This document shows positions 8,380 to 17,487 of a DNA stretch of 64,000 nucleotides, one piece after another. A model generated the notes under the pieces. The model was not told where the DNA came from. It saw only the letters and a list, made by a program, of their open reading frames with translations, and ran no database searches. The first letter of the stretch is position 1. Each line of letters starts with the position of its first letter. The stretch is taken from positions 1 through 64,000 of the forward strand of contig JAEZTQ010000100.1 of assembly GCA_023443625.1 (NCBI GenBank). The letters run 5' to 3'. Made by a program: the position numbers and the translations under genes. This DNA comes from Bacillota bacterium (GTDB taxonomy: Bacteria > Bacillota_A > Clostridia > Lachnospirales > Lachnospiraceae).

Positions 8380-8452
8380 AGTAATCCCTTGTAGATGTGT
8401 ATTTGAGCGAATATAATTACAAGCATGTTGAAAAATTATAAAATAATATAAG

Positions 8453-8497
8453 AAATGATTATCCTAAACTTCTCAGGGCGCAGGATAATCATTTTTT
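8453..8497 (+). terminator. Terminator of the blaI/blaR1-like operon
   Basis: AATGATTATCCT / AGGATAATCATT 12-bp stem followed by TTTTTTATT. Confidence 0.88.
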
Positions 8498-8532
8498 ATT
8501 CATTTTTATCACTAATCAAACTATCTTTCCAG

Positions 8533-8580
8533 TTGACAACTTAACAGTTGTTAAGTATGATTATAACAAGCGTTAAGTAA
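8533..8580 (+). promoter_or_regulatory. Promoter with tandem TetR-type operators
   Basis: TTGACA at 8533-8538, a 17-nt spacer, TATGAT at 8556-8561. The spacer is filled by a near-perfect 18-bp palindrome, ACTTAACAG-TTGTTAAGT (8539-8556). A related site, AACAAGCGTTAAGT (8566-8579), follows the -10. Two similar dyads over a promoter directly upstream of a tetR-family gene are typical of autorepression. Confidence 0.7.
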
Positions 8581-8592
8581 TTGGTGAAGGAG

Positions 8593-9228
8593 ATGAGAAA
8601 AACAAAAATGGGAAAAGAAAAGCAGGATACAAAGCAGCTTATTTTAGATACTGCATTAGATTTATTCTCAAAGAGAGGTTATAGTGCGGTGTCTATCAGA
8701 GATATTTCTAGTAGAGTAGGCTTTAAAGAAAGTGCAATTTATTATCATTTTAAAAATAAGCAGGATATATTTGATGTGTTGTGCCAATCTTTTGATAATG
8801 TAATGTATTCAATACCGCCTCAGTTTGCCAAAGAGATGGCGAAAGTTACGAAGGTAGAAAAAGAAGCATTTTATATGGTATGCCATAGTTACTTTACGCA
8901 TTATCTCATGGAAGAGAGAGTGAATCAGTTTCTTAGAATGTTAATTATAGAGCAAGGCATTAATGAAGTAGCTGCAAAGATGTATCATAATATTATGTTT
9001 GATGAAGCAGTAAGTAACCAGTTACTTATATTTAGCTGGCTGATTCAGGTGGGATTTTTAAAAACAGGCCAGGTGGAACATATGGTGATGGATTATCACA
9101 CTATGGTGGTTTATTTATTTCATAGATATTTGATATGCGGAGAAATAACGGAAGAGGTTAAATTGACCATATCAGAGGAGTTAACAAAACATATAGAATA
9201 TTTTTTAATAAAATATGGGGTTGATTAG
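8593..9228 (+). CDS. TetR-family transcriptional regulator
   Basis: About 211 residues. The N-terminal helix-turn-helix is standard TetR: KQLILDTALDLFSKRGY, then VSIRDISSRVGFKESAIYYHF and KNKQDIFD. The C-terminal ligand domain is not classifiable by eye. AAGGAG at 8586-8591 abuts ATG 8593, so the internal ATG at 8608 (MGKEKQ) is an equally possible start. It leads an operon with the ABC exporter genes (12-base gap to the ATPase) and probably represses them through the dyads at 8539-8580. The ligand is likely a drug or peptide substrate of the exporter, by inference. Confidence 0.9.
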   Translation: MRKTKMGKEKQDTKQLILDTALDLFSKRGYSAVSIRDISSRVGFKESAIYYHFKNKQDIFDVLCQSFDNVMYSIPPQFAKEMAKVTKVEKEAFYMVCHSYFTHYLMEERVNQFLRMLIIEQGINEVAAKMYHNIMFDEAVSNQLLIFSWLIQVGFLKTGQVEHMVMDYHTMVVYLFHRYLICGEITEEVKLTISEELTKHIEYFLIKYGVD

Positions 9229-9240
9229 GGGGTAAATTAG

Positions 9241-10149
9241 ATGAGGGATATCATTAAAACTGTGAATTTAACAAAGACTTATAAAGGGACACCAGTGGTA
9301 AAGGATATTAATTTAAATATCAAAAAGGGTGATATATACGGGTTTATAGGACGAAATGGTGCCGGCAAGACCACAACGATGAGAATGTTACTGAACTTAA
9401 TTAAGCCGTCTGGGGGTCACATTGAACTCTTTGGAGAGACGGTAGGGGATAAAAACATGCCTAGTAATTTGCGAAAAATGGGTGCAATTATTGAAACTCC
9501 TGGATTTTATATGAACCTATCTGCCAGAGAAAACCTTGATATTCATCGCTTAATGATGAATGTTTCTGATAAAAGCTGCATAGACAGGGAACTGGCAACC
9601 GTTGGATTATCTGGGGAAGGAGATAAGAAAGTTCGCAATTATTCCTTGGGAATGAAACAAAGACTGGGAATTGCCAGAGCATTATTACATAAACCTGAAT
9701 TGTTATTACTTGATGAGCCAATTAATGGGCTGGATCCTCAGGGTGTTATAGAAATCCGTGAACTCCTATTAAAGATAGCAGATGAAGGTACAACGATCCT
9801 TGTATCATCCCATATTTTATCTGAGGTTGAGAAAGTGGTTAATAAAATTGGGATATTAAGCAAAGGAGAACTCTTAGAAGAGATAACCAAGGATAATTTT
9901 CAGGCGAAATGCAGACAAACAACTGTGTACAAAGTAAATGATGTTGAAAAGGCAGGAGCACTTATAAGACAATACCTTAATATTGAGGATTTATCAATAT
10001 CTGAAGATACCATTTCCTTTAATTCAAAGGAGCAATCAGGCAATGGCAAACTTAATAAAATACTAGTTGATCATGGAATAGAGGTTCTTGAGAGTAAAAT
10101 TGTAAGGTCTTCACTGGAAGATTATTTTATGGAGATTACAGGTGCATAA
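9241..10149 (+). CDS. ABC transporter ATPase (BcrA/lantibiotic-immunity type)
   Basis: 302-residue ATPase: Walker A GRNGAGKTTT near residue 37, Q-loop region GAIIETPGFYMNL, signature YSLGMKQRLGIARALL, Walker B LLLLDEPINGLDP, and switch His in ILVSSHIL. The signature LGMKQR and the spaced C-terminal domain match bacitracin/lantibiotic self-protection exporters (BcrA, LanF). It powers the two membrane subunits encoded next. Bacitracin, lantibiotic or an unrelated substrate cannot be decided from sequence. Its start follows GGGGGT. Confidence 0.92.
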   Translation: MRDIIKTVNLTKTYKGTPVVKDINLNIKKGDIYGFIGRNGAGKTTTMRMLLNLIKPSGGHIELFGETVGDKNMPSNLRKMGAIIETPGFYMNLSARENLDIHRLMMNVSDKSCIDRELATVGLSGEGDKKVRNYSLGMKQRLGIARALLHKPELLLLDEPINGLDPQGVIEIRELLLKIADEGTTILVSSHILSEVEKVVNKIGILSKGELLEEITKDNFQAKCRQTTVYKVNDVEKAGALIRQYLNIEDLSISEDTISFNSKEQSGNGKLNKILVDHGIEVLESKIVRSSLEDYFMEITGA

Positions 10150-10169
10150 GTGAAGTGGGAGGTTTATTG

Positions 10170-10886
10170 ATGAGGAATTTAATTGGGTTTGAAATAAGGA
10201 AAATTAAGCATACATTTTTATCGCTTCTGATTTTAGTATCCCTAGCAGGGCCTATAGCTATGATTGCTGTGATGTATGCTATCAATGATGAAAAGACTTT
10301 TTTAGAAGTGGTAATCAGTAATAGCGTATTTGTGCAGTTGATACCATTTGCAGTGACTGTCATTTTTGGGTGTTTTATTGTGGCGAGAGAATATAAGGAT
10401 AATATGATGCTTTATCTGAAAATTACACCACAATCACAGGTCAAGATAGTGCTATCCAAGTTCATTGTAATTATACTGGAACTGAGCCTTACACAGATTT
10501 TTTCTTTTTTCATGCTCTTTATAATAAATAGGGTGATAGATGGATATGATACCGACTTGTTGCTAAAATACATAAAAGCGGGACTCATAAGTGCAGGAGC
10601 GCTTAGCTGTCTTGTTCCTTTGATGATATTCATAAGTCTTATCAGGCGTAGTTTTTCAAGTGCAGCACTTATTTTTTTAATGATATTCATGCTAACATTT
10701 CCTTATATATTTTCAGAAAATGGAGCTCTTTTTCCACATCTATTGCCAATGGTTCTGGTAGCCAAGTTTTTTGGAAATCCAGTCTATGATAAAGTAAGTT
10801 ATTTGAATGCGGTATTCATTTTAATTGGGGTAGCAGCAATCTTTTTATTTTTAGTGGTTAGAATATCAAAGAAGAAGGATAAATAG
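10170..10886 (+). CDS. ABC-2 type permease subunit 1
   Basis: 238-residue membrane protein with about six hydrophobic helices (for example LSLLILVSLAGPIAMIAVMY, and VQLIPFAVTVIFGCFIVAREY). It has the ABC-2 (BcrB/LanE-like) pattern of a short cytoplasmic N terminus followed by helix pairs. ATG 10170 is preferred because GGGAGG precedes it by eight bases. Two bases separate its stop from the second permease, so the three transporter genes form one unit. Confidence 0.85.
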   Translation: MRNLIGFEIRKIKHTFLSLLILVSLAGPIAMIAVMYAINDEKTFLEVVISNSVFVQLIPFAVTVIFGCFIVAREYKDNMMLYLKITPQSQVKIVLSKFIVIILELSLTQIFSFFMLFIINRVIDGYDTDLLLKYIKAGLISAGALSCLVPLMIFISLIRRSFSSAALIFLMIFMLTFPYIFSENGALFPHLLPMVLVAKFFGNPVYDKVSYLNAVFILIGVAAIFLFLVVRISKKKDK

Positions 10887-10888
10887 AC

Positions 10889-11614
10889 ATGGGAAGACTT
10901 TTTAAAGCAGAACTTAAAAAATTACGCTCCTTAAATATTTGGTGGCTGGTGATAGCAGGTGGAACCTTGCCTACAATAATCACCTATCTTACACTGTATA
11001 ATAAAGAAGGGGTGGAGTGGCTTAGGTTTATTAATATGTCCCTGCTCTCCTTTAATGTCCAATCCCTACTTACCTTTGCAACCTTTGCAACTTATATGTG
11101 GGCAAGAGAACAGGAAGAAAATATGGTGGAATTGGTATGGTGCTATCCATTCCCCAGGTTTTATTTGGTACTAGTTAAGTTAATAGTACTATTTTTAGTC
11201 ATAGTAGTTACCGCTGCCTTTTTCTTTTTTACAACAATGATTGTAGCTAGGGGAATGTTTGAAACTATGATACCAGAAGAACTGTTGTGGAAGCTGATAA
11301 AAACAATATTACATACGGGTACCATGCACTTTTTATTGGTACCAATGTATATGTGTATTGCCATAGTAACCAAGATCTCTATATCGGGCTTAATCTTTGG
11401 AATAATTAATATGTGCATTTGTATGGCACTCAGTCATACAGGTATGGTTCAATATATTCCTCAATGTATACCTTATGTGATGGGTGATCATCTATTGGGA
11501 GTGAATTCAATGGTAATAGATCATAGCTTATGGGTCTATTATAGTATAACCGTAGGAGTCTTTGTGATATCCTTGTCTGTAACCAAGGTGCTTGTTGACA
11601 GGCTGAAGAAGTAA
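10889..11614 (+). CDS. ABC-2 type permease subunit 2
   Basis: 241-residue membrane protein beginning RLFKAELKKLRSLNIWW, the typical amphipathic start of ABC-2 permeases, then about six helices. REQEENMVELVWCYPFPRF is a cytoplasmic coupling segment between helices 2 and 3. It pairs with the preceding permease and ATPase in a LanFEG-like exporter. No clear T-rich terminator follows, although a long inverted repeat lies at 11682-11743. Confidence 0.85.
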   Translation: MGRLFKAELKKLRSLNIWWLVIAGGTLPTIITYLTLYNKEGVEWLRFINMSLLSFNVQSLLTFATFATYMWAREQEENMVELVWCYPFPRFYLVLVKLIVLFLVIVVTAAFFFFTTMIVARGMFETMIPEELLWKLIKTILHTGTMHFLLVPMYMCIAIVTKISISGLIFGIINMCICMALSHTGMVQYIPQCIPYVMGDHLLGVNSMVIDHSLWVYYSITVGVFVISLSVTKVLVDRLKK

Positions 11615-11681
11615 GAGAACCAGATAAAAAGAGAAGAAGATAAAATCAAAAAGGCGGCTGTAAAGCATAGGGAAACAATAA

Positions 11682-11743
11682 AGAATGCACATTGGTTTCC
11701 GAAAAGCACTAGGGGTCTGTGTGTGGAAACTAATATGCATTCT
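11682..11743. repeat. Long inverted repeat between convergent genes
   Basis: AGAATGCACATTGGTTTCC (11682-11700) pairs with GGAAACTAATATGCATTCT (11725-11743): 17 of 19 positions match, the two exceptions forming G-T pairs, with a 24-nt loop. It lies between the ABC operon and the convergent BACON gene. On the minus strand it is followed by TTTATTGTTT, so it may act as a bidirectional terminator, but a small mobile hairpin is also possible. Confidence 0.5.
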
Positions 11744-11821
11744 ATATAGATTTAGACTTTCATTTTGCAACAGCACCTAATAAGGAATAAGCTGCCTTAT
11801 TGGGTTTATCGTAATGCTTTA

Positions 11822-12463
11822 CTATGTAGAGGGCTGTATAACTGTAATGGTTTTTGTTATAGTTCCTGCAGTAAATGTAAAATGAATTGTTCGTGTGCTT
11901 CCAGTATTATTTTGAGGAATAAATGCCTGACAGGTACCATTGCCATATCCGCTTGTGCCAGATCCAAAGGATACATAATCCACATCATCAGTTGCATACC
12001 AGTAGGTATTGCTACTAACCCCAATATACAGGTTGGCACCCCATGCAGAACAGGTAGAGGTTTCATAATAGCCGATGTTCAAATAAGCAGCATCTGCTCC
12101 CTGCTCAACAGGTACTGTGTGTGATAAAGCACCGGAAGTAATTGTAATATTGCCTGTTCTTTTAGTACCGGAATAATTTCCTGCTATTGTTGCTGTAATA
12201 TAGTTAGTACCACTTCCACTTGTTTTATTCAGGACAATCCACTTTACATCGGTTGACGCACTCCAGGCATCATCCACATTGAAATAAATATTTTTTGTTG
12301 TTGCTTCACAGGTTAGCTTAAAGGTTGTTTCTGGATAGCATTGTGGGTAAACTTGCAGGTAGGTTGCAGCACTTACTGTGGATGAACTAAGAAAAATGAC
12401 ACTTAGTAACACACAGGTAATGCTACCAGTTAGTAGTTTCTTAATCTTCTTTACAAACCTCAT
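11822..12463 (-). CDS. Secreted double BACON-domain protein
   Basis: About 213 residues with a signal peptide (1-32, cut after VSA). Two repeats of about 85-90 residues follow, each a BACON/Ig-like beta sandwich. Hallmarks are a W/Y strand (DVKWIVLNKTSGSG and DDVDYVSFGSGTSGYG), then a closing strand TVPVEQGA or TITVIQPS. BACON modules are non-catalytic and commonly bind carbohydrate or mucin, or act as spacers. A protein made of only two such modules has no catalytic part. ATG 12463 is chosen because GAAGGG lies nine bases upstream, while ATG 12472 abuts it. It has its own promoter and is monocistronic. Confidence 0.8.
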   Translation of the reverse strand: MRFVKKIKKLLTGSITCVLLSVIFLSSSTVSAATYLQVYPQCYPETTFKLTCEATTKNIYFNVDDAWSASTDVKWIVLNKTSGSGTNYITATIAGNYSGTKRTGNITITSGALSHTVPVEQGADAAYLNIGYYETSTCSAWGANLYIGVSSNTYWYATDDVDYVSFGSGTSGYGNGTCQAFIPQNNTGSTRTIHFTFTAGTITKTITVIQPST

Positions 12464-12512
12464 ATAAATCATCCCTTCATATTATATTGTAATATACATA
12501 TATTACCATTTC

Positions 12513-12541
12513 ATTATAACTCATATAAAAAAACTTGTCTA
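12513..12541 (-). promoter_or_regulatory. Sigma-A promoter of the BACON gene
   Basis: Minus strand: TAGACA (12541-12536), 17-nt spacer, TATAAT (12518-12513), about 50 nt upstream of the start. Confidence 0.65.
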
Positions 12542-12593
12542 TATAAATGGGTAAAATAGTAAATAAATAGTAAACATTAAAAAAGGAGACATA

Positions 12594-13046
12594 ATGGAGA
12601 AATTAGATATTTCAGTAGCAAAGAATAAAGAAGAACTAATGGCCTGTTTAAGAATCAGGAGGGAAGTATTTCAGATTGAAAAAAAAGTACCCAAGGAAAT
12701 TGAGGAAGATGAATTCGATTGTCTTGATAAAGAGTGTGAGCATTTTCTAATTCGTTATGATAATCGGAATGTGGGTACAACACGTTGTAGGGTAATGACA
12801 GACAAGAAGGTTATTAGATTGCAACGTTTCTGTTTTTTAGCTGAGTTTCGCAATCTTGGTCTTGGACGAAAAGCACTAGAATTTATTGAACAATATTACA
12901 GAAGTATGGGAAAAGATAAGATTGTAATGGATGCCAAGTTTGAAGTATCTATATTTTATGAAAAATGCGGCTATCTTACAAAATCTGATATCTTTGAGGA
13001 AGTAGGAATAGAGCATATAGCAATGGAAAAATACTTATTACAATAA
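12594..13046 (+). CDS. GNAT-family N-acetyltransferase
   Basis: 150 residues. The acetyl-CoA-binding motif A is FRNLGLGRKALEFIE (RxxGxG type), followed by motif B at FYEKCGYLTKSDIFEEVGI. The N-terminal part (RIRREVFQIEKKVPKEIEEDE) matches the ElaA/YjcF-like subgroup. It probably transfers acetyl from acetyl-CoA to an amine; the substrate is unknown. AAAAGGAG precedes the ATG. An IS256-family element inserted eight bases after its stop, separating it from what was probably its terminator at 14699. Confidence 0.88.
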   Translation: MEKLDISVAKNKEELMACLRIRREVFQIEKKVPKEIEEDEFDCLDKECEHFLIRYDNRNVGTTRCRVMTDKKVIRLQRFCFLAEFRNLGLGRKALEFIEQYYRSMGKDKIVMDAKFEVSIFYEKCGYLTKSDIFEEVGIEHIAMEKYLLQ

Positions 13047-13053
13047 CACACTG

Positions 13054-13061
13054 CAATATTG
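13054..13061. repeat. Target site duplication, left copy
   Basis: CAATATTG, identical to the copy at 14669-14676 on the other side of the IS element; the 8-bp size fits IS256-family insertion. The site is itself palindromic. Confidence 0.85.
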
Positions 13062-13096
13062 GGTAGTGTAAATAATTTTGTGTCTTGGTAATAAGT

Positions 13097-13147
13097 ACCA
13101 CTTTCTTGGTGAGAATTAGATATGAATATTCTCATCCGGAAGGTGGT
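13097..13147 (+). promoter_or_regulatory. IS leader hairpin covering the transposase ribosome site
   Basis: ACCACTTTCTTGGTGAGAA pairs with TTCTCATCCGGAAGGTGGT around a 13-nt loop. The right arm holds GGAAGGTGG, the likely ribosome site for ATG 13154, and is followed by TTTTTAT. The hairpin would hide the ribosome site or stop read-through transcription, a known way IS elements limit transposase. The same 51-nt sequence occurs inverted at 34186-34236 (49/51 identical). Confidence 0.65.
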
Positions 13148-13153
13148 TTTTAT

Positions 13154-14368
13154 ATGGCTATTGCAAAGGAACAATTACGACAGATTATCAAAGAAAACAA
13201 CATTCAAAATGTAGGTGATATCTATAACCTACTTAAAGACAGTTTCAAAGACATGATGCAGGAAATGCTTGAAGCAGAAATGGATGTTTCTATCGGTTAT
13301 CCAAAGAATGAAAAAGGAGAACTTGTGGTTGACAACAAAAGAAATGGATATACTCCTAAGACCTTAAAGAGTCAGTATGGTGAAATAGAAGTTGACATTC
13401 CCAGGGATAGAAATGGTGAGTTTGAACCAAAAATTATTCCTAAATATCAAAGAGACGTATCCGGTATTGAAGAAAAAATCATCTCTCTTTATGCCCGTGG
13501 TATGTCAACTCGTGACATCCATGATCAGCTACAGGATATATATGGTATTGAGCTATCTGCTGAAATGGTTAGCAAAATCACGGACCGCATCATCCCTGAT
13601 ATTAAGGAATGGCAGTCCAGGCCGCTTAATCCCATGTACCCATTTATATTTATGGATGCTATACACTACAAAATCAGAGAAGATGGCAGAATCATTAATC
13701 GCGCTGCTTACATTGTTCTTGGTGTCACTCTTGAAGGAACAAAAGATATTTTAAGTATAACAATCGGAGCAAATGAAACTTCTAAGTTTTGACTTGGAAT
13801 GCTGAATGATCTTAAGAACAGAGGTGTTACAGATGTGTTGTTTTTCTGCGTAGATGGGCTTTCAGGCTTTAAAGAAGCCATTCATAGTGTATATCCGAAT
13901 GCTCAGATACAGAGGTGTATCATACACATGCTACGTAATTCCTTTAAGTATGTATCTTATAAGGACATCAAGAAATTTGCATCTGACTTCAAGGCAGTTT
14001 ATAAAGCTCCGAATGAAGAACTGGCACTGGTAGAACTGGAAATGCTTAAAGATAAATGGGGAAAGAAGTATCCTTATGCAATCAGTAACTGGGAGACTAA
14101 CTGGGATGTGATCAGCCCCTACTTTCGCTTTAGCGATGATATTCGCAGAATCATGTATACAACGAATATCATAGAGGGGTTGAATCGTCAGTTCAGAAAG
14201 GTAACTAAGACAAAAAGCGCTTTCATAAATGACACATCCCTTGAAAAAATGCTATACCTGGCATCCATGAACGTGATCAAGAAATGGACACAGCGGTATA
14301 GGAACTGGGATATGGTATTAAGCCAATTGGGACTTCTTTTTGATGATAGACTAGCCATCTACCTGTAA
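13154..14368 (+). pseudogene. IS256-family transposase with in-frame TGA
   Basis: 404 codons, the normal length for IS256 transposases, interrupted by one TGA at 13790-13792 in the context SKF-stop-LGMLNDLKNRGV. Relatives usually have Trp (TGG) there, so a single G-to-A change explains it. The DDE catalytic triad is otherwise visible: Asp in FMDAIHYK, Asp in FFCVDGLSGF, Glu in NIIEGLNRQFRK. The N-terminal region (MLEAEMDVSIGY, RNGY, IPRDRNGEFEP) is typical. The first 212 codons are open and a second open piece restarts at ATG 13799, so no full-length enzyme is expected unless the stop is read through. Confidence 0.92.
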
Positions 14369-14668
14369 ACAGATAAAGCAACCGGCGTAAGTTTCAGATA
14401 TCTGAATCCTTACGCCGGGAAACTATAATTCCGTCGGCACTATAATTATTGCCGGGAAACCCATATTTATTCCAGAGGCCGGGTGTGGGCAGCGCCCACG
14501 TTTACTTATCATGCAATAAAAGATATATTCATGAATAGAATATCCAGCAAATGGGTAAACTATAAGACAAACATATATTTCGACACAGAAGTACATATTT
14601 AACTCTTACTAGAAAGCTGATATTATTTATTGCCTTTCAGTTCTGGACACAGAAAAATTTACACCCTC
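14369..14668. other. Non-coding 3' part of the IS element
   Basis: There is no gene here. It holds two hairpins, CCGGCGTAAG / CTTACGCCGG (14381-14418) and GTGGGC AGC GCCCAC (14486-14500), plus a CGGCACTATAATTATTGCCG dyad (14434-14453). No T run follows, so they are not standard terminators. They may be parts of the subterminal structure of the element. Confidence 0.4.
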
Positions 14669-14676
14669 CAATATTG
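14669..14676. repeat. Target site duplication, right copy
   Basis: CAATATTG, directly repeated from 13054-13061. Confidence 0.85.
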
Positions 14677-14698
14677 ATTTAGGTAACTTTATACTAAT

Positions 14699-14742
14699 AA
14701 TCGCCTGCAAGGTCTTATATATGCCCTTGTAGGCGATTGTTT
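14699..14742. terminator. Bidirectional terminator
   Basis: AATCGCCTGCAAGG / CCTTGTAGGCGATT stem (13 of 14 paired) with GTTTTAT on the plus side. It probably served the GNAT gene before the IS insertion and also ends the minus-strand GH51 operon, whose last stop is at 14769. Confidence 0.75.
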
Positions 14743-14768
14743 TATCTATATGGCTCATTTACATAGTT

Positions 14769-16307
<1,539 letters not shown>

Positions 16308-16424
16308 CTATTTTAATCTAAATATTATTACCATAACCATCTTCCTTATGCTTATAAAAACACAAACTTACTCCTAGACACTTGGATTACATTTCTATGT
16401 AGCTAATAAATCTACATTATAAAT

Positions 16425-17468
16425 TTACTTTATTTCTATCAATTTATCTGTTGAAGTTCTTGAGATGACCTGACAGGGTAGTATGATTTGATTTGAACTT
16501 TCCTTCTCATCCATGATTAAATCTAGAAGTATATCTAATGCTTGCTTTCCAATTTCCTGTAATGGCAAGCCCATAGTGGTGAGGGAGGGATACAAATAAC
16601 GTGAGATATCCCGATTATCAAATCCGGCTATGGAGATGTCATCTGGAATCTTTAACCCCAAATGTGATGCAGCATGATAACATCCTGCTGCCATGATATC
16701 ATTGAGCGCAAATATAGCACTTGGTCGATTCTCTAATTCAAATAGTTTAAGTGCCTGCTCATAGCCAGATTGGTATTCCCAATCTCCATATTTTATATAC
16801 TCCGCCGGCAGGGGCAGATTGTTCTCTTCCATAGCAAACTGAACACCCTTTATACGGGTCTGGGTTGGATAAGCATGGGGATAACCTCCAATTATGCCTA
16901 TCTTTTTATGACCCATGGAGATTAAATGGGTTACCATACTCCTTGCACTTTCAAAATCATCATAGGTAATATAACTTTTATCATTGGTACAACGGGAATA
17001 GGCGTATACCAAGGGGATATCCAAGGGTTCTATCAGGTCATTTATCTCTCTGTCATGCATACAGACATAGATGATACCTGACACCATGGATTGGCGAAGA
17101 AGTTGGACACCCTTTTTAATTCTATCCTTATACTTTAGGATTTTGGTGTAATCTGGCCATATCTTTTCGTATAAATGCAGGTCATGAACCACCATCTGAT
17201 AATTTGCTATGTCCAAGCCCTCCCCTATACCATTAAGAATTTCGGGAGTGGGAAAGCATCTGACATCTTCCACGATAACTCCGATTGTAGAGGTTTTTCC
17301 CTTTCTTAAATTCATTGCAATGGTATTAGGGGAATAATCAAGTAATTTAATAGCTTCATTCACCCTGCTGGTTGTTTCGGCACTTATTTTTTTGGTTCCA
17401 TTTAATACATAAGATACAGTTGCAGTGGAAACGCCTGCTAATTTAGCAATTTCTTTGATAGTGGACAT
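16425..17468 (-). CDS. LacI-family transcriptional regulator
   Basis: 347 residues. The N-terminal LacI helix-turn-helix is STIKEIAKLAGVSTATVSYVL, followed by the hinge helix SPNTIAMNLRKGKT. A periplasmic-binding-like effector domain follows (TIGVIVEDV, SMGHKKIGIIGG, PSAIFALNDIMAAG, PDDISIAGFDN). It probably senses an arabinose-containing sugar and controls this operon through the palindromes at 23289 and 23377, which have the central CG typical of the family. It lies inside the operon, 19 bases after the glycosidase-like gene, so it is likely autoregulated. Confidence 0.93.
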   Translation of the reverse strand: MSTIKEIAKLAGVSTATVSYVLNGTKKISAETTSRVNEAIKLLDYSPNTIAMNLRKGKTSTIGVIVEDVRCFPTPEILNGIGEGLDIANYQMVVHDLHLYEKIWPDYTKILKYKDRIKKGVQLLRQSMVSGIIYVCMHDREINDLIEPLDIPLVYAYSRCTNDKSYITYDDFESARSMVTHLISMGHKKIGIIGGYPHAYPTQTRIKGVQFAMEENNLPLPAEYIKYGDWEYQSGYEQALKLFELENRPSAIFALNDIMAAGCYHAASHLGLKIPDDISIAGFDNRDISRYLYPSLTTMGLPLQEIGKQALDILLDLIMDEKESSNQIILPCQVISRTSTDKLIEIK

Positions 17469-17487
17469 TGAACACCTCTTATATAAA

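Larger units (their letters stand above)
13062..14668 (+). mobile_element. IS256-family insertion sequence, ends intact, transposase interrupted
   Basis: A 1,607-bp element bounded by 8-bp CAATATTG duplications. The terminal inverted repeats are GGTAGTGTAAATAATTTTG (from 13062) and, read inward from 14668, GAGGGTGTAAATTTTTCTG; over 23 positions 17 match. One IS256-family (Mutator-like) transposase lies inside, broken by a single TGA at 13790. A leader hairpin at 13097-13147 precedes it. About 300 non-coding bases after the transposase contain two GC-rich hairpins (see the separate entry). It may be mobilised in trans by a related active copy elsewhere. Confidence 0.9.

Noticed and set aside
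11765..12124. Cysteine-rich 119-residue plus-strand frame
   Set aside because: It lies fully antisense to the BACON gene, whose signal peptide, promoter and domain repeats are clear; no ribosome site.
13790..13792. TGA recoding (Trp or selenocysteine) in the transposase
   Set aside because: TGA ends several normal genes in this window and no SECIS-like hairpin directly follows; a nonsense mutation is simpler.
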